From Varroa destructor (lineage: Eukaryota; Arthropoda; Arachnida; Mesostigmata; Varroidae), in NCBI RefSeq assembly GCF_002443255.2, contig NW_019211455.1, positions 16,626,780 to 16,690,779 on the forward strand: DNA of 64,000 nucleotides, written 5' to 3'. This document shows positions 1 through 12,288 of this stretch, one piece after another (the first letter of the stretch is position 1; every line of letters begins with the position of its first letter). Below the pieces are notes generated by a model. That model saw only the letters and a program-made list of their open reading frames with translations, ran no database searches and was not told where the DNA came from. The position numbers were made by a program, and so were the translations under genes.

Positions 1-1795
1 TAAGAAGGCAATCCCTCGTAGACAGTTAGCTTGTCCTGCATTAGAGATTACACACACACACATCCTATCGCTATGTAAATAGTATAAATATATCCGAAGA
101 CGAATCGGTAGTACTTAATTTCATTGTTGCTATATCATTCTTTTTAGTCGATTTTCTTAACTGCCTGTATCCCGATACGAGATGAAGGTGTGATGGTTTC
201 AAGGAGCTGCCTATAAAGCTTTGCTCGATGGCTTGGTAAATATTGGCTAAATGTATGACGAAGGCATTGAAGTCTCATGTCCTGAGTTCTTGACAGTGGG
301 GCAGTCAGGAGAATGACAGCATTGCCTGACAACACATACTGGAGGATCGAAATATAAAATATACATAAGCGTAAAAGATAGATTCCAGTCAAGTTTCGAA
401 GAGCTTAGCTATGGTATTAGTGCAAAATGCGTTAGTTGCAAATTTTTCTTGCCCCCTTTTTTTATCCATTTTTTCTTTCATGGAGACTGATTGTTTTGCA
501 TTCGCCACATTCAACATGTTTTTATCCGATCACTAGTGGGTTCAGAAGGAATTTTTCATTTGTTAGAAGGGCTGCGGCTTGTTAATCTACTGGTGATTAG
601 TCCATATTAAAGGCCACTGCGATACACGGGCTGGTAGAAGATTTCGCATCAGATTACCGACGTATACAAAGCGATTTTTCCCTTTATGTAGCACCGAATA
701 GAGCTATGGGAGCAAGTGGGCCTCAATGCTGGTTTCATTCGTTACTTAGCTCTGCTTGTTGTTACCCCCATTCTCTGTTGTCTGTTCTGCATGCAAAGGT
801 TCGACATGGTTCGCTCCGACCTCGCCGACGTCATGGCATGCGAGGTGAAAAAACTGTCCTGTTGTTGATTAAGGCCTGTAGCGTACACCATAGGATGAAC
901 AGGGTAAGCGAATGGGGTAAACCAGGACTGAATAGGTTGAGGAACGGACCTCGCTTGGAGACCCTGCCCTCCGTACTAGCCAAACACGCGTACAATTTCA
1001 TCCAGCTGTATGTGTTCTGCGGGACCTCAGAGGGGAATCATTTGTTCATTGAATCGACTGCGCCCCAAACGAGACGCTCTGGTCAGAACCACTCTGGCGC
1101 CGACTAGCAACGATGATTTTAGCAGGAAACGTGTTGCCATTGTGAGCAATAGGAGCCGCAATGACAGCGGTTGACAACGGCGCATGCGGTTCTATGTTAC
1201 GCTGTGTCGCACTGGTCTTGGTGTGACGCGCCCATCTACTATAAATATTAAAAAACAATTCGCAACATAATAATGATCTTGTTTGTTACTATTGCGTTAT
1301 ACCAGATGAACGTAAATTAACAATTTGTAGGTACCAGTGATCAATTCATAATCTACGAAGAATTGTGAACATCGTCATCTCGTTTCTGCTTCCGCTCAAT
1401 AAACACAGTTCTATAATAGTTTAGTACATATGTTAGAAAATACATATATTTGCTGGGACTAGTTTGCGGACTATATATACTACATGTTTGGGTTTGTTTC
1501 TCTGACTAGTTAGTGTTGTAGAAGAAGGTATACCGTGTATATTCTATCTGCATATACCATCATGTTTCTCTTGTCGTGTGAAGGCCACTCAAATAAGACC
1601 TTTTGGAAACAATTTTAGGTTGTACGGTTGTGGAGGTTGTTAACATTATGCTGCAGAGGCAATTAGAATGACCACGGATTTCCCTGTCAGTGTTGGTCGG
1701 TGGGACCATTTGTCTGACCACCAATTGTCCTCAAGGGAAACATCTACAAAAAAGGCCGCAAACAACCATCCCTTTGCCGGTCTTTCCTACTACTG

Positions 1796-1800
<5 letters not shown>
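1..1800. other. No gene recognised
   Basis: Mixed AT-rich sequence with a short CA repeat near 50-61. Open frames at 144-392(-) and 706-1107 show no domain. The minus frame ending at 144 has a plausible acceptor (pyrimidine tract then TCAAG near 294), but nothing else supports it. Confidence 0.6.

Positions 1801-1847
<47 letters not shown>
1801..1847. repeat. (AT)n microsatellite
   Basis: An uninterrupted dinucleotide array of 47 bp. It produces spurious Tyr-Ile repeats in open frames on both strands, so the short frames over it are not genes. Confidence 0.98.
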
Positions 1848-1849
<2 letters not shown>

Positions 1850-2477
1850 TCGGAAATAATTGCCAACCTAAAAACTATTACAGTGGCTTTCATGTCCATA
1901 TCACACACGCACACGCAGGTCGCCAAGGTGGCTGCATAAATTTGTGTGCGTCGGCGTCCGCCTTTTTGCTAGCGGGAGCAAACATTCAAAAAAATGGAAA
2001 TCGAACGATACTGAACCCGATCGAATTGGGCTGAATTCAAATGAAAACTAGCGTCTGATCATCTGGAACATAGCTCCTTCGTCAGGTAAAGGAGGACCTA
2101 AGAATTTTTTACAGCAGATCTTAGATTTTAATGGGTAAAAAGGCGATGGTTCTTTGAGCTTCATAGCCATTTCCCTGAGGTTCAATATGTATATTTTCTG
2201 TATAGAACAATTGAAATCTGTTTCCCATATCGACGGCGTCGCCAAGCATTTTATTTTAACTAGCTGGATAGCATTTCACAGAAAATACGTAACTGAGCAT
2301 AACGTATGCGCTGTCTTGTTTACTACGGAAGATTAATTGAAGATATATACGAAGTTTTTGTTACTTGGACAATCGCGTATCGACTTACAACTCGAAGACC
2401 TAATTATTATTGACCACTTTGAACTATCATCTAGCGTTTGTAGAAGAAAATATAATCGACATTAGCAAAATCTTCAG

Positions 2478-2594
2478 AAGTAATAAGCGCTGTAACATTG
2501 CTACGAGACACCAACAAGGGGGACACCACACCGCCCAGATCCATTAGCGCTGAAGGATTTCAGATTCGGAGTTTTTCTCTTGAACCGTTCACAG
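2478..2594 (+). CDS. Candidate internal exon, 38 full codons
   Basis: Bounded on the left by ATCTTCAG and on the right by ACAG|GTAAGT, a near-perfect donor. One frame stays open over the whole 117 bp, starting with two bases and ending with one base of split codons. It encodes residues including VISAVTLLRDTNKGDTTPP and GFQIRSFSLEPFT. A TAA lies in the same frame shortly upstream of the acceptor, so the exon could not start much earlier. The acceptor's pyrimidine tract is only moderate. No domain is recognised and no partner exon was identified. The strong donor makes it better than an average open frame, but it stays tentative. Confidence 0.28.
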
Positions 2595-5500
2595 GTAAGT
2601 CTTCTACCATCTTTCGGCTGGCACCTAGCATCGTTCCGTTAAACGGTTGGCGAACACCCGAGACCTGACTCCACCCAATGCGGGGGCTTTCCTGATTCTC
2701 TCGCATGCGCCCCACGCATCGTCGACGAAATAGGGCGTTATGTTTCTATTACTTTAGGTCGTTATTGTGCACGTCTAATCGAGCAGACCAGGGCGTGAAA
2801 CAATAGAACTCGAATATGCTCAGTAAATGGATATCGAGTAAAAACAAGTGACTCACCTCATGGACATCACCGGTGTGAGGAGATCTCGCGCGACGGGGGA
2901 TGATCTGTTTATACAGATTGTGAAGTGTTTCAAAGCTACGTATATAATAAATAATCGTCGTTTCAACTGGCTGTTGCTTATCGTCAAAACAACTCGACAC
3001 AAAGTATCCAAGGCGGGTTTTGCTAGCTGAAACCGAACGACGACAGCCAGAGGAGTTCATGTGTTCATATTGAGCTTGCACTTCAATAAATCGAATACCC
3101 TTCGTGGCTAAGGCTTCATTTCTTTTAGGTGGAGTTACTGTCTGGTGTTACCCGTTTTTCAGAGCGGCCTCGTAACACCTGCAAGGCTAACGTGGTTAAC
3201 AACGGCAATCATAACAAGTACTAAAGCGTTGTATTACTATGTTAGAACAATAGTTTGTTGTAACTGTTTATGTAATGTTCGCCTTTTAAAAATTAAGTAA
3301 ACAATAACCTAGGGTACATGCTTACTTTTCCTGCTTACGTTAAGATTGTGGCAAACACTTTTTAATTTTACTTATATTCTCGTATAGCAAGCTTTTCGCA
3401 AAAGCCTATTTTTAATTTCATTAATAAGGATATAAACAGAATACAAATCTATACTGTACCGTTTTCGACGCTAAAAAGCTATAAAACATATGTATTTTTA
3501 TACAATATGTAGTAATATAACTAAAACTAAAGGAAGACATTATTTTAGTAGGGCGTCTGATGCAAATTTTTAGTGTGATGCGATTTCGTCGGCGTGATTA
3601 AAAATTTTACGTCACAAACTCTGAAGGCTGCGGGAAGCTTCGACCATGTAAGGTTCCCTCAAAAAGGTCTTTTTTCCTTCAACACCGTTGCAGCTTCTGC
3701 CTAGAAATGGCTGTGCGCCTAGTTTCGGCAGTTCAAACTGTTTGACACGTTACCGCGTATAGTGTCATATTCGTCTACCGCTTTGGCATAAGGCTTGTGA
3801 ATAGGCCGAGCCTATTTTCACATTTCTTCGAGTATGTTGAGGATCTTTCACGTGCTCACAACGTAAAGTCTACCTTGAATCGACGGTTAGCTTACAGAAA
3901 CTCTGAAGTGGCTTTTTCTACCAGTGTTCGGCCATTGTATCCCTGCTCGACCCGTTTGATTCCTCTTGTTGGCCGCTCCTATTGGCTCACCTGAAGTCGA
4001 CATGGGCACCTCACAAGGGGCACAGAGCTCTACAGGTTTCGGGTTAGATAGCGCGTCGTTGTTAAGCAAAGCAATGTGAATGCTTTACTGCTCCGCTAAG
4101 AGTGGATGGAAGGAAGAGTGACATGGACGCTGCAACAAGGGAGTATGGTAACATCAATACTGGACAAAGCGGTAATAGCCGCATCGCGCGGAAGCTATTT
4201 TAGAGTTATCTTATGTTTCATTTTTTTAAAATGAGTAATTCGTTGTAACAATCAAGGATATTTTAGCTGGATTTCAACGTTGTAGTTTCATTCAATCGAT
4301 AATGCATTACGGAATCTTTGCGGCAACTTCGATTACCTCATAACATGAGGTAACAGCTCGTCATGGCAGAAAAGCGAGGAAGCCTTTAGTTTGTTTCATT
4401 CAATACAATTACTATACATTTTCATTGCAAGATAAACTTATCTGCGGGGTATTACTTAGGTACTTATTCATATAACTGCACAAATTCACTAGCTTGAGTA
4501 TATGCGATAGACTAAGTGTGTTTAGAAATAGTACATTTTAGGTGTTTGTTTTTGTTAGTACATTAATCAAATTTCAACATTTGTTTATCTCAACATATAC
4601 ATTAATAGTTATGAAATGTTAAATGAAAAGCACGGAGCTTGATATAAAAGCTAAAATACCGATTCGAAAAGATTAACTTGCCAGCTGAAAGCCGGTCTAA
4701 TTTAATAAGCTTTGCCGAACGTTTTCCGTCTTCGATGAGCGAACGGAATACACGAAGTATTTACTCATGAATGAGTAAGCAAGTTCAACGGTCAACGTAA
4801 ACAACAAACTCTTGACTACTGGTACTTATGCCAGTGTCAGCTCAGTTATATGCTAGAGTCGCCCTGATTTTGTTCATGCATGTCGTCATGAACCCCCACG
4901 AGACCCCCTGCTCTGCAATGCCATTCCTGCCACTACGGATTTCTCCCAATGGCCGCATAATGAATGTTTCGTCGTCCCTGCCACTGTCAGTCGACTTTTA
5001 GCATTGTTACTGCAAACGTCTGTGACCGTAAGGCACGACATCCAGGACACCAGCCTAAATTGTGTTCTCTCTATTAAAGCGACGTTGTGATTGAGAGTTA
5101 CAGAAAAGCTAGTCAGAAGAACGGTCTACTCAAAATCAAGCCAACTACGTGCTCTGTTCAGGTATTCCTTTCTGCCTCATTCCCTTTCTGGCTATGAGTA
5201 TGTTGTTGTATGGCCTGCAATACATGTTGCCCTACCCATCTAGGCAATAAAGATCCGTCCGTGTTGGGTGCGTTATGTGGGATGTGATCGTGTGCAAAGC
5301 GAGGAGTCTTTCCGTACTTTCTTGCGTGCTCACGGTGGTTTTCATCTGATCGACTGCGACGGGATACGAAGCACTGATTGGATTTCGCACTCGCACTATT
5401 TAGCGCCGCACCACCGCCGACGCTGGCCGTCATCGTTTGTTGCTGCTGTATCTTTCATTGACGTTACAAGCCGCGATTATGACCGGCCGTCATTGCAAGC

Positions 5501-6826
5501 TCTACAGCGAATGTTGGTACAATACGGACGAAAATCTAGGTAACAGACACACTAGGTTTATAGTAGTAGATGCCGCCGTGCCAGCTATGCCACTTTTAGG
5601 ACTTTGATTATTGGTCGGTTCTCATTTCATAGTTTACGAGTCTTTCTTGTCTTACTCTTCATACTGGCGTTTGCTCTTTGGCGTTTCTGCAGCCTAACGT
5701 TTTGTAATATCTCGACGACCATTTATTAGTTACTGTCGTTTGCGCCGATGCGGCTTGGTCTTGTGGGTCGTACCTATGGCCCTTAACTTGGGACCAGAGA
5801 TGTTACGAACTCAAGATAGATGGAGCTACAGCCAGCGAGGTAAGCGTAAACGAGCCGCTTCATAAGCCGCCCGCTATTGATATTTGCTGGTGGACTGTAA
5901 TGCGCGAGATGGTTGTGTGGATCAGCAAATGGGCCTCACTCGTTAATCAATGCGAGTTGGGACGTAGAATTAAACGAAACTCGATCACAATAGTAGTTAC
6001 GGTCGAACATGCTTTTGGATTCTGATTCAAGTCTAAACTAACTAATTACTATCAGACACCAGCAGCCGAGTCAATCTAGAAGCATTGCGTAAGCTAAGGC
6101 AGCGAATAGGTATGCGCAGGCTCATTTTATTGTTGTACGCTTGAACCTAGTAATTAGTAACTGCCCCATTAAAGTATACTCGTGTCATAGTTCTAGCGAT
6201 CAAAGCTGGACGGTATGTGAAGGTTGGAAGAAACTGCCCGATCGTGTGTGTACAAGCAGAACAGATATAGGCGCTGAAAAATGTACCGGTGAAACCGTGT
6301 AGGTGAAGAATTGCTAACAGATATCCAAGTACGATGGGTTGGAGCGCCCCTTTAGGAACAAGACTGACCCTGTTTTGGTCTGACTTGACCTACGATTTTG
6401 GCATAGTTATCTTTTGACTGGATACAAGCGATGAAATAAACGGCGTAGTAAAAGAAGTATGATAAACGTTTGAAAAGTTATTCAAGTTCGATGCTACGAA
6501 ATTGACAGGTAAGTTATGTTGATCATCTGGCTCTTTGAAGGCACCTCCCAATATAGCAAACCTATAACTAGCAAGCATCCAGGCGCTCTTCGCAATAATC
6601 AGCCTCAGGCAAGACGATAATCAATGAAACCCCACTTATTGCTAACCGGTCTAACTCCAAACAACTCATAAGTAACCATGGGTGTTTGCATCTTCAAGGC
6701 CAGTCGAAGTTAATTGTAAGCAAGAGAATTAACGCATAAGGAAAACGTTACCGCTCATTTTTCTTTGACAGTTTCGCGTTTAATACAATTGTCCACCTAC
6801 CTTTGTCCGCCTTCGCCGATTTGCAG
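2595..6826. other. No gene recognised
   Basis: Mostly AT-rich. A CpG-richer island at about 5150-5550 has open frames on both strands (91 codons each), which argues for composition and not coding. A consensus donor, GACAG|GTAAGTT, at about 6509 follows only a short open frame. Confidence 0.55.
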
Positions 6827-6917
6827 ATACGAAATTAGCCGGGAGAGGAAAGTACGCCCGAACTCGGCAATATGGCGCCATCGCGCTGTTCATTCGATCA
6901 ATTCGTGCCCGGCTAAT
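6827..6917 (+). CDS. Candidate internal exon, basic peptide
   Basis: The segment lies between a strong acceptor (pyrimidine-rich tract ending TTTGCAG at 6826) and a GTGAGT donor at 6918. The 91 bp are open in a frame that starts and ends with two bases of a split codon. They encode a very basic peptide with KLAGRGKYARTRQYGAIAL near its start and IRSIRARL near its end. The local sequence is CpG-rich compared with its AT-rich surroundings. A second frame is also open across it, so the frame assignment is not certain. No domain is recognised. Confidence 0.26.
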
Positions 6918-7535
6918 GTGAGTATTCCTACCCACGTTGTGTTCGCGGTTATAATATGTATGTATACATTTAACGGGGTATTTAAAAAAATGTTTTTTGC
7001 GTCTTACGTCTGGTACCCCCGCCGCTAACCAACAGTTTAGATAGCTAGCTTTTATCGGCACAAAACAGTGTGTCTACGCACGAATTCAACCCTAGATCTC
7101 TACGTTCCCCTAATTTTTGCCACTCAAATACGTCGCTGCATTGTCGTGACAATATATAATGGGTTATCTATTATCGTGGTATTAACCTTATTCAACTAGC
7201 TGCGGTTCAAGCAAATTGTCGTTACAGACCGAAGGCTTTTCACGAAAACCAACTCATAATGCCGCTTTATCCTGGATACAAAATCGAATGATCAAGAATA
7301 TTTTAGAAAGGCGTTTGCTACGTCTTCCTCGCTGTGGCGCAATTACACTTGACCGGAGCCGTAAACAAACAGGACAAGCCCATATAGACACACTTAGGGG
7401 TCTCGAAACACTGATAAACAATATTCTCTTTATGGAGCGATAGCGTATAATCCCGACCCTGGTGAAAACACTTTTTTTTTTTATTAACTTAATGGTTAAT
7501 AGTATTTGTTGCAAGAACATGTTAAAATAACGTAC

Positions 7536-7658
7536 CGTGGCCAAAACTGGAAAGATTTGACTAGGACAATATGTACTTCGAAGCATCGCGCATTTAAAAC
7601 GTGAAAACGATTGAAGGAGAGGTTTGGCGAGCGCGCATATTTCCTCTGGAAGGTCCAT
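7536..7658 (-). CDS. Candidate first coding exon
   Basis: On the minus strand an ATG in a favourable context (CCCAAGATGG) opens 41 codons that run into a consensus donor, ACG|GTACGT, at 7535. The peptide begins MDLPEEICALAKPLL and continues with SRFKCAMLRSTYCPSQ; no signal peptide or domain is recognised. A TAA in the same frame lies nine codons upstream, so this ATG would be the first. The frame itself continues past the donor into low-complexity, AT-rich sequence, as expected for read-through into an intron. No next exon is identified. Confidence 0.2.
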
Positions 7659-9090
7659 CTTGGGGTCGTTTGCAGAGGCGGCTTAGCAATACTAAATCAT
7701 TCCTATGGTGTTTTTTAAGATCTTAATAATTTTCAAGGCTTATTAGACCATGAACCTACTAAATGTAGTGTTAGGTGATTGACTATCATCTTTTCTTACC
7801 AAATATTTCCCACGATATAAATACAAGACACCCATACGATTGTATGAAGTAAGTTTTCTGAAAACGAGGTGAAACCAATGTTAGCAATTGCACATTATGA
7901 AACGCTGTGCTGTACAGAAGCAAAATCGAATTCGTCTCCTGCTTTCTTTGAGATTAACAATGACCAAAGAACGCTTCGGGTGGCTTTAGCCAGCATAGGA
8001 CGAACGTCTAGTGAACCCTTGTAGTGGACACATAGCCTTCTTCTTTGCTGTTGCGAGGAAATAGCTTCGTTCCTTTTGCTTCTAGGGAAAACTAGCTGAA
8101 GCTGAGTGCTATCTTCTTTAGAGCCAGGCGTAATTTGGCCAACGGTAGCTGCATGGTGATCCTGGATTCGGCTCACGAAGAACCTTGTCCTGATTTCCTT
8201 TCTTCCGTCTTTACGGCGTCGTCGAATGCGACTAAATTCTCCGTCGGCAATCATCGTTATGTCTCCATATGTCAACGTCTCTAAGGAAAAAGGTGTTACC
8301 GACCGTTCTGTGCGCAGAATATTTTATACCGGCAACAACAGCGAGCAGAACGAAGCCACGTGTCTTTACTGCGATATACGCAAAGACGATGAGACATCAC
8401 GCCAATATTCAGCAAGTGTTCCCATAGTGAGAAGGCGATAGAAAGGGAATGACTGAATAAGAAAAAAAACCGTTGAGTCTTATCACCAGGTCAACAAGTT
8501 CCGTTAAATTATACTGCGTAATTTCTTATATTAACCTTTTCTCGCTACGATCGTTGAGGATTATCGCGTAAGATTATTCCTGAGGATCACTGGATAAGTG
8601 CAATTTGAAAGTCCGTATCTGTCTCTACCAGAGTATAGTCCTGCTTTGCATAGCCATACAATACATAGCGGTATACTCATCTAGTACATAAAAATGCATT
8701 GATTCTTACTTATATACGCAGCACATTACAACATGTTGTTGTACCTGTTGTACAACTGAAGTTACCGTTAGCCAGCAACGATAAGCACAGGTATTGACAA
8801 GAGGATTCATGTGCATCTTTGCTCGATATAGTGGATGAAGTATTCCTATGTAAAGCACACAAGAAAACATGCACCTTCTCATGAATGGATAGCCTTGAGA
8901 ATGATCCTGGTTGTTTAGTGGACGGGTTTATCTTTTTCTCTGGCAACAGTTGCTACCCCTGTACAACATATCTATTCTGCAAGAGATGAACAATGGCTAA
9001 AAATAGACATTGCGGAACACTTGAAAGACAAGGAATACAAAATGTTAAGTTTTTCTTCTTTTTTCTGCACGATTCAACCAGGAGAGCTGG
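7659..9090. other. No gene recognised
   Basis: Open frames of 60-126 codons occur on both strands, without splice support or domain resemblance. Confidence 0.55.
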
Positions 9091-9396
9091 TTCGCAACGG
9101 TGTATCCTCCAGCTCAAGCCAGCTAACGGCGTCAAGCTGCTGCCAAATCGTCATGGCTGCCGCTCGAAACAGTTCGAGAGGGTCAGCTTCGCTGCTCCAG
9201 ATCTCCGCCAAGGGAACATTGCCACTGCTTCACCCGATTGTCCATCTGCCCGAAATCACGACAGAGCTTGTTTTGCCTCTTGCTGGACTCAATAGCTTTC
9301 TGACATCTATACGTGAAAGAGACTGGGTGGCTCCTCGTCTCTACGAAAAAAGATCCTCTCAACATACAGGCAGTTCCCTTCCCCTCTTGTCGTTCT
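9091..9396 (+). CDS. Exon-like frame after a strong acceptor, possibly decayed
   Basis: A long pyrimidine tract (TTTTTCTTCTTTTTTCTGC) followed by AACCAG at 9090 makes a strong 3' splice site. The frame after it is open for about 101 codons to a TGA. It is Ser-rich at first (GVSSSSSQLTASSCCQ), then hydrophobic (LPLLHPIVHLPEITTELVL), then charged. After the stop the same frame continues with one further stop to about 9660 and stays protein-like (SGASKSKSAAELRGSNEGSS). That pattern could mean a pseudogene or simply few stop codons in GC-rich DNA. No domain is recognised. Confidence 0.2.
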
Positions 9397-9660
9397 GAGA
9401 AAATCCACGACCTCGTACATCGGCTATAGGGTTTCGGATCAGAGGATCGGGAGCCAGCAAATCCAAATCGGCCGCAGAATTAAGGGGCAGCAACGAAGGA
9501 AGTTCGTAGAGCGGCAAAAGGTTGACCCGACTTCGGATCTCTCTCCGCCCAAGTCGCCATCGCCTGTTTGGTCCACACTCAGGCCAGTTGGTGGTCCAGC
9601 TTCAGCAGCCATCAATAGCCCCTGAACTGGCAGTCAACCAGCCAAGCTCAGAAGCGTGAA

Positions 9661-10892
9661 CGCCGCTATAGGTGGGTGAGTAGAACATTTGACATGTCGC
9701 CTTTCTGCCCCACTGCACAGCCAGATCGAATTGGAGTGGTTCGCAGACCTGACCGAACTGAGCGAACACAGGGCAACGAGAGCAAGGCACATAGATCGTG
9801 GAAGGGGTTAGCATCAGGCCGGGACGAAGCTGCGCCGGCCTAGGACAGGGATTTCGTATTCGGTTTGACACCTTTGGGCTCGCTGTACTGCTGGCGTTCT
9901 TCGTTCAGGGTTCCCAAACCTTTTTCTCCTGAAACTGTAACGCAGGCACGAATACGGCAAGACAGAAAAATCAAACGGATGCGACGCAGCAAACGCCAGC
10001 GTAGCCCCGAAAGAAAAGCCGCAGTGAAAAGAACTTTTCAAAAGGGATTGGCTTTTTAGTGACGCTGACTGTGCCTGTGGCAGCAAGTCAGGTTGTTATA
10101 TAAAAATGCTACCGTAAGTCGATATTATAGCTCAACCTCTATCAAAACAGAAGTCGTCGTCTTCATCGAATGAAGTCGATCTGGCAAGATGAGAGGTTAT
10201 AGGCAGAAGCGAAACTTGAGTAGAAGGAATGGCGCAAGCCCTCGTTTTTCACTGTTGGTGTTAGACAAGAATCGGGATGAGCGATGAAAGATTAGGTATA
10301 CAGCTGTGGAGATAATAAATAAAACAAGTATTGACGTACTGATTCCAAGAATCGTATCATATGAAGATAATATCTTTTGATATCATCCCAAGCCTAAACA
10401 TTAAAGGAAAACCTCATTTAAAAATAGCTTGGTCGTGTGCAATAACAAAAAGTCTATAAAAATTTGACTTGAATTTAGTGGAGAAATATAATTACTGTAA
10501 AAATTCATCTCGCATAGGTATCTGTACACGGAAAACCCATTTAAACAGGAGAATATCCTGCAAGTCAATAATATTGATCGATTGGAAGGTCTCACAGCTA
10601 GCGAATAGTTACCAGCAGAATTTTTTCCGGCCCAACAGAACCGGCTTATTTATTAGAAATCACAGATCATTATTGAGTTTCACAATATTACTTAATACGT
10701 CATTAGAAATTTACTGTGCATTTCTCTTTTAATATGATATACATCTCCATCTTTGATTACGCTTTATCTTTACTTTCCATTGACCTACCCAGGCGACGCC
10801 AGTTGCAGCAGGCATGCCTCTAAAGAACAAGCTAAGCCAGTCATTGAATAAGAAAAACTTGCTTGTGGTGCCTGAAAAAGTAGTCGCTTGGA

Positions 10893-10944
<52 letters not shown>

Positions 10945-11538
10945 TTTACTGAACCTAATACAACATCTTCATCAAAGGAATTAGCTTGCTTTTCAGTTGT
11001 TCTTCTATTAGAAATTTTAATGCATACATAGGACTGCACAATCCTATCCAGAATTACGTGCTGTTTTCCTGCATGAGAGCCTCATTTAACGAATTATAGA
11101 GATTTCCTTAAATATTTTTTAAAAAAATATAGCATATATTTACTATCAACCGGCTTTAGAATACCAGTATATCCATCCGATACGTCTTCCAGAGGAGACG
11201 GACAAAACGAGCAATTTCTTTAAACTATGGCCAAGGTTCCTTGAAAGCGGATTTTCTCTTTGTCTAACGGCAGCACGCTCTGAACCTTTAAATAGCGTAC
11301 GTATATGCCACATTTTGATGTGGGCTCGCAAAAATCGCATTTTGCTTACAAGTCTCAATTCTGATACGTGAACGTTTCAGTGTAATGTGCTTCCCTGTAA
11401 TGTAATTAGAATTTACCCCGTTAATGCCCCCAAATATATATATGCTATTGTATTAGACCACTACAAGCTAACTCGGCGGACTTTGAAACTGAGTAACTTT
11501 TGAAGTAGTTGAGCTAGAATGATGATTTGGAATAAAAG
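9661..11538. other. No gene recognised
   Basis: GC-richer until about 10080, then AT-rich up to mariner copy 2, with the (AT)n array at 10897-10943. Short frames on both strands of the GC-rich part overlap each other and show no domain. Confidence 0.55.
10897..10943. repeat. (AT)n microsatellite
   Basis: An uninterrupted dinucleotide array of 47 bp between CATAT and ACTTTAC flanks. Confidence 0.98.
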
Positions 11539-12045
11539 TTGGAGGTATCCCCTGTATTTTTTGACACGTCTGTGCCAGCGCACTTGCAACTTCTGGATAG
11601 CCATGTATCTGCTATTCATGTTCCTATTTGTAATTTCTCCATCTATGGCTCCGATAACGGCCTTCGGTTGCTCCTTTAAGCACATGAAAAGAGCCGTATA
11701 TACAGAAATGTAGAAAATATTCAATCCAGGAAGTAATTGAACAATGGCAATGGGGTTTGGCGTTGTTCTCAAGCGCCCAGATTGCCATACCGGTGGCTCG
11801 TGAATCCCCTGAAGAACTCCCGATAGCGGGCTACATTTATTGTTTCATTTCCGGTGAATAGCTCGTGGCAGCAGGTGCCCCTGATGTCCATTGCAGCTAT
11901 TGCTATCACTTTATATCCGCACCAACTCGACACTGGTACTGAAGCTGTTTTTCTACAGGGCGACACCATTTTCTCGCCTGCCTTCTCTCTGGCTGGCTGT
12001 AGTGATTGAACTATACCTCCTATTTAGCAGTCGTATGCTCCCAGT
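11539..12045 (-). pseudogene. Decayed mariner transposase, copy 2 (different lineage)
   Basis: The minus strand shows colinear mariner blocks in shifting frames. EV*FNHYSQPERRQARKW (about 11980-12018) matches the family pattern DETWVHHYxPExKxQSxxW, with the Trp codon now TAG. KVIAIAAMDIRG (11878-11912) corresponds to KVMATVFWDxxG. ETINVARYREF (11814-11846) corresponds to ETINxxRYxExL, and LENNAKPH (11750-11773) to LxHDNARPH. LFMCLKEQ (11668-11691) aligns with HLFxxLKEH. AIQKLQVRWHRRV then KKYRGYLQ (about 11539-11600) aligns with GIxKLxxRWxKCV and the GDYV end. A frameshift follows the NLGA residues, and about 20 residues carrying the PPYSPDLAPSDF block are missing. The first two catalytic acids are replaced and the third is deleted. 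Weaker similarity may extend upstream to about 12095. Motif details differ from copy 1, so this is another mariner subfamily. Confidence 0.76.
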
Positions 12046-12054
12046 GGCTTTTTG

Positions 12055-12288
12055 TTAATTGAAGTTCTGCAAATTGCACGTCTGATACACCTCAGGTATT
12101 TCCAACAGGTCTGGAATCGTTTTTTTTATCTCAGTTACCTCACTTTCAATATTTGGGTTATAAATCTGTAACACGTCACATGTGAAGTGCCGGTTTTGGC
12201 CTGTAGAACCCGTAAACCCTAAGCCGTTCTTTCGTGGAAAAACCTCCTCTACTGCGGCAATGCGTACCTGTCTTTCGGGTCCCGACGC
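12055..12288 (-). CDS. Open frame without ATG upstream of mariner copy 2
   Basis: Seventy-seven codons are open on the minus strand between a TAG and a TAA. The sequence looks protein-like (VEEVFPRKNGLGFTG, CDVLQIYNPNIESEV, IPDLLEIPEVYQTCN), with acidic and hydrophobic residues alternating. It lies directly upstream of the mariner copy 2 relic, where the transposase N-terminal half should be. It does not show the expected mariner helix-turn-helix or linker motifs. It may be a remnant of host sequence or of another element. Confidence 0.18.
   Translation of the reverse strand, partial: ASGPERQVRIAAVEEVFPRKNGLGFTGSTGQNRHFTCDVLQIYNPNIESEVTEIKKTIPDLLEIPEVYQTCNLQNFN

Noticed and set aside
1668..1926. 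Short frames encoding Tyr-Ile repeats
   Set aside because: They are translations of the (AT)n microsatellite, as are similar frames near 10900, 19700 and 34400.
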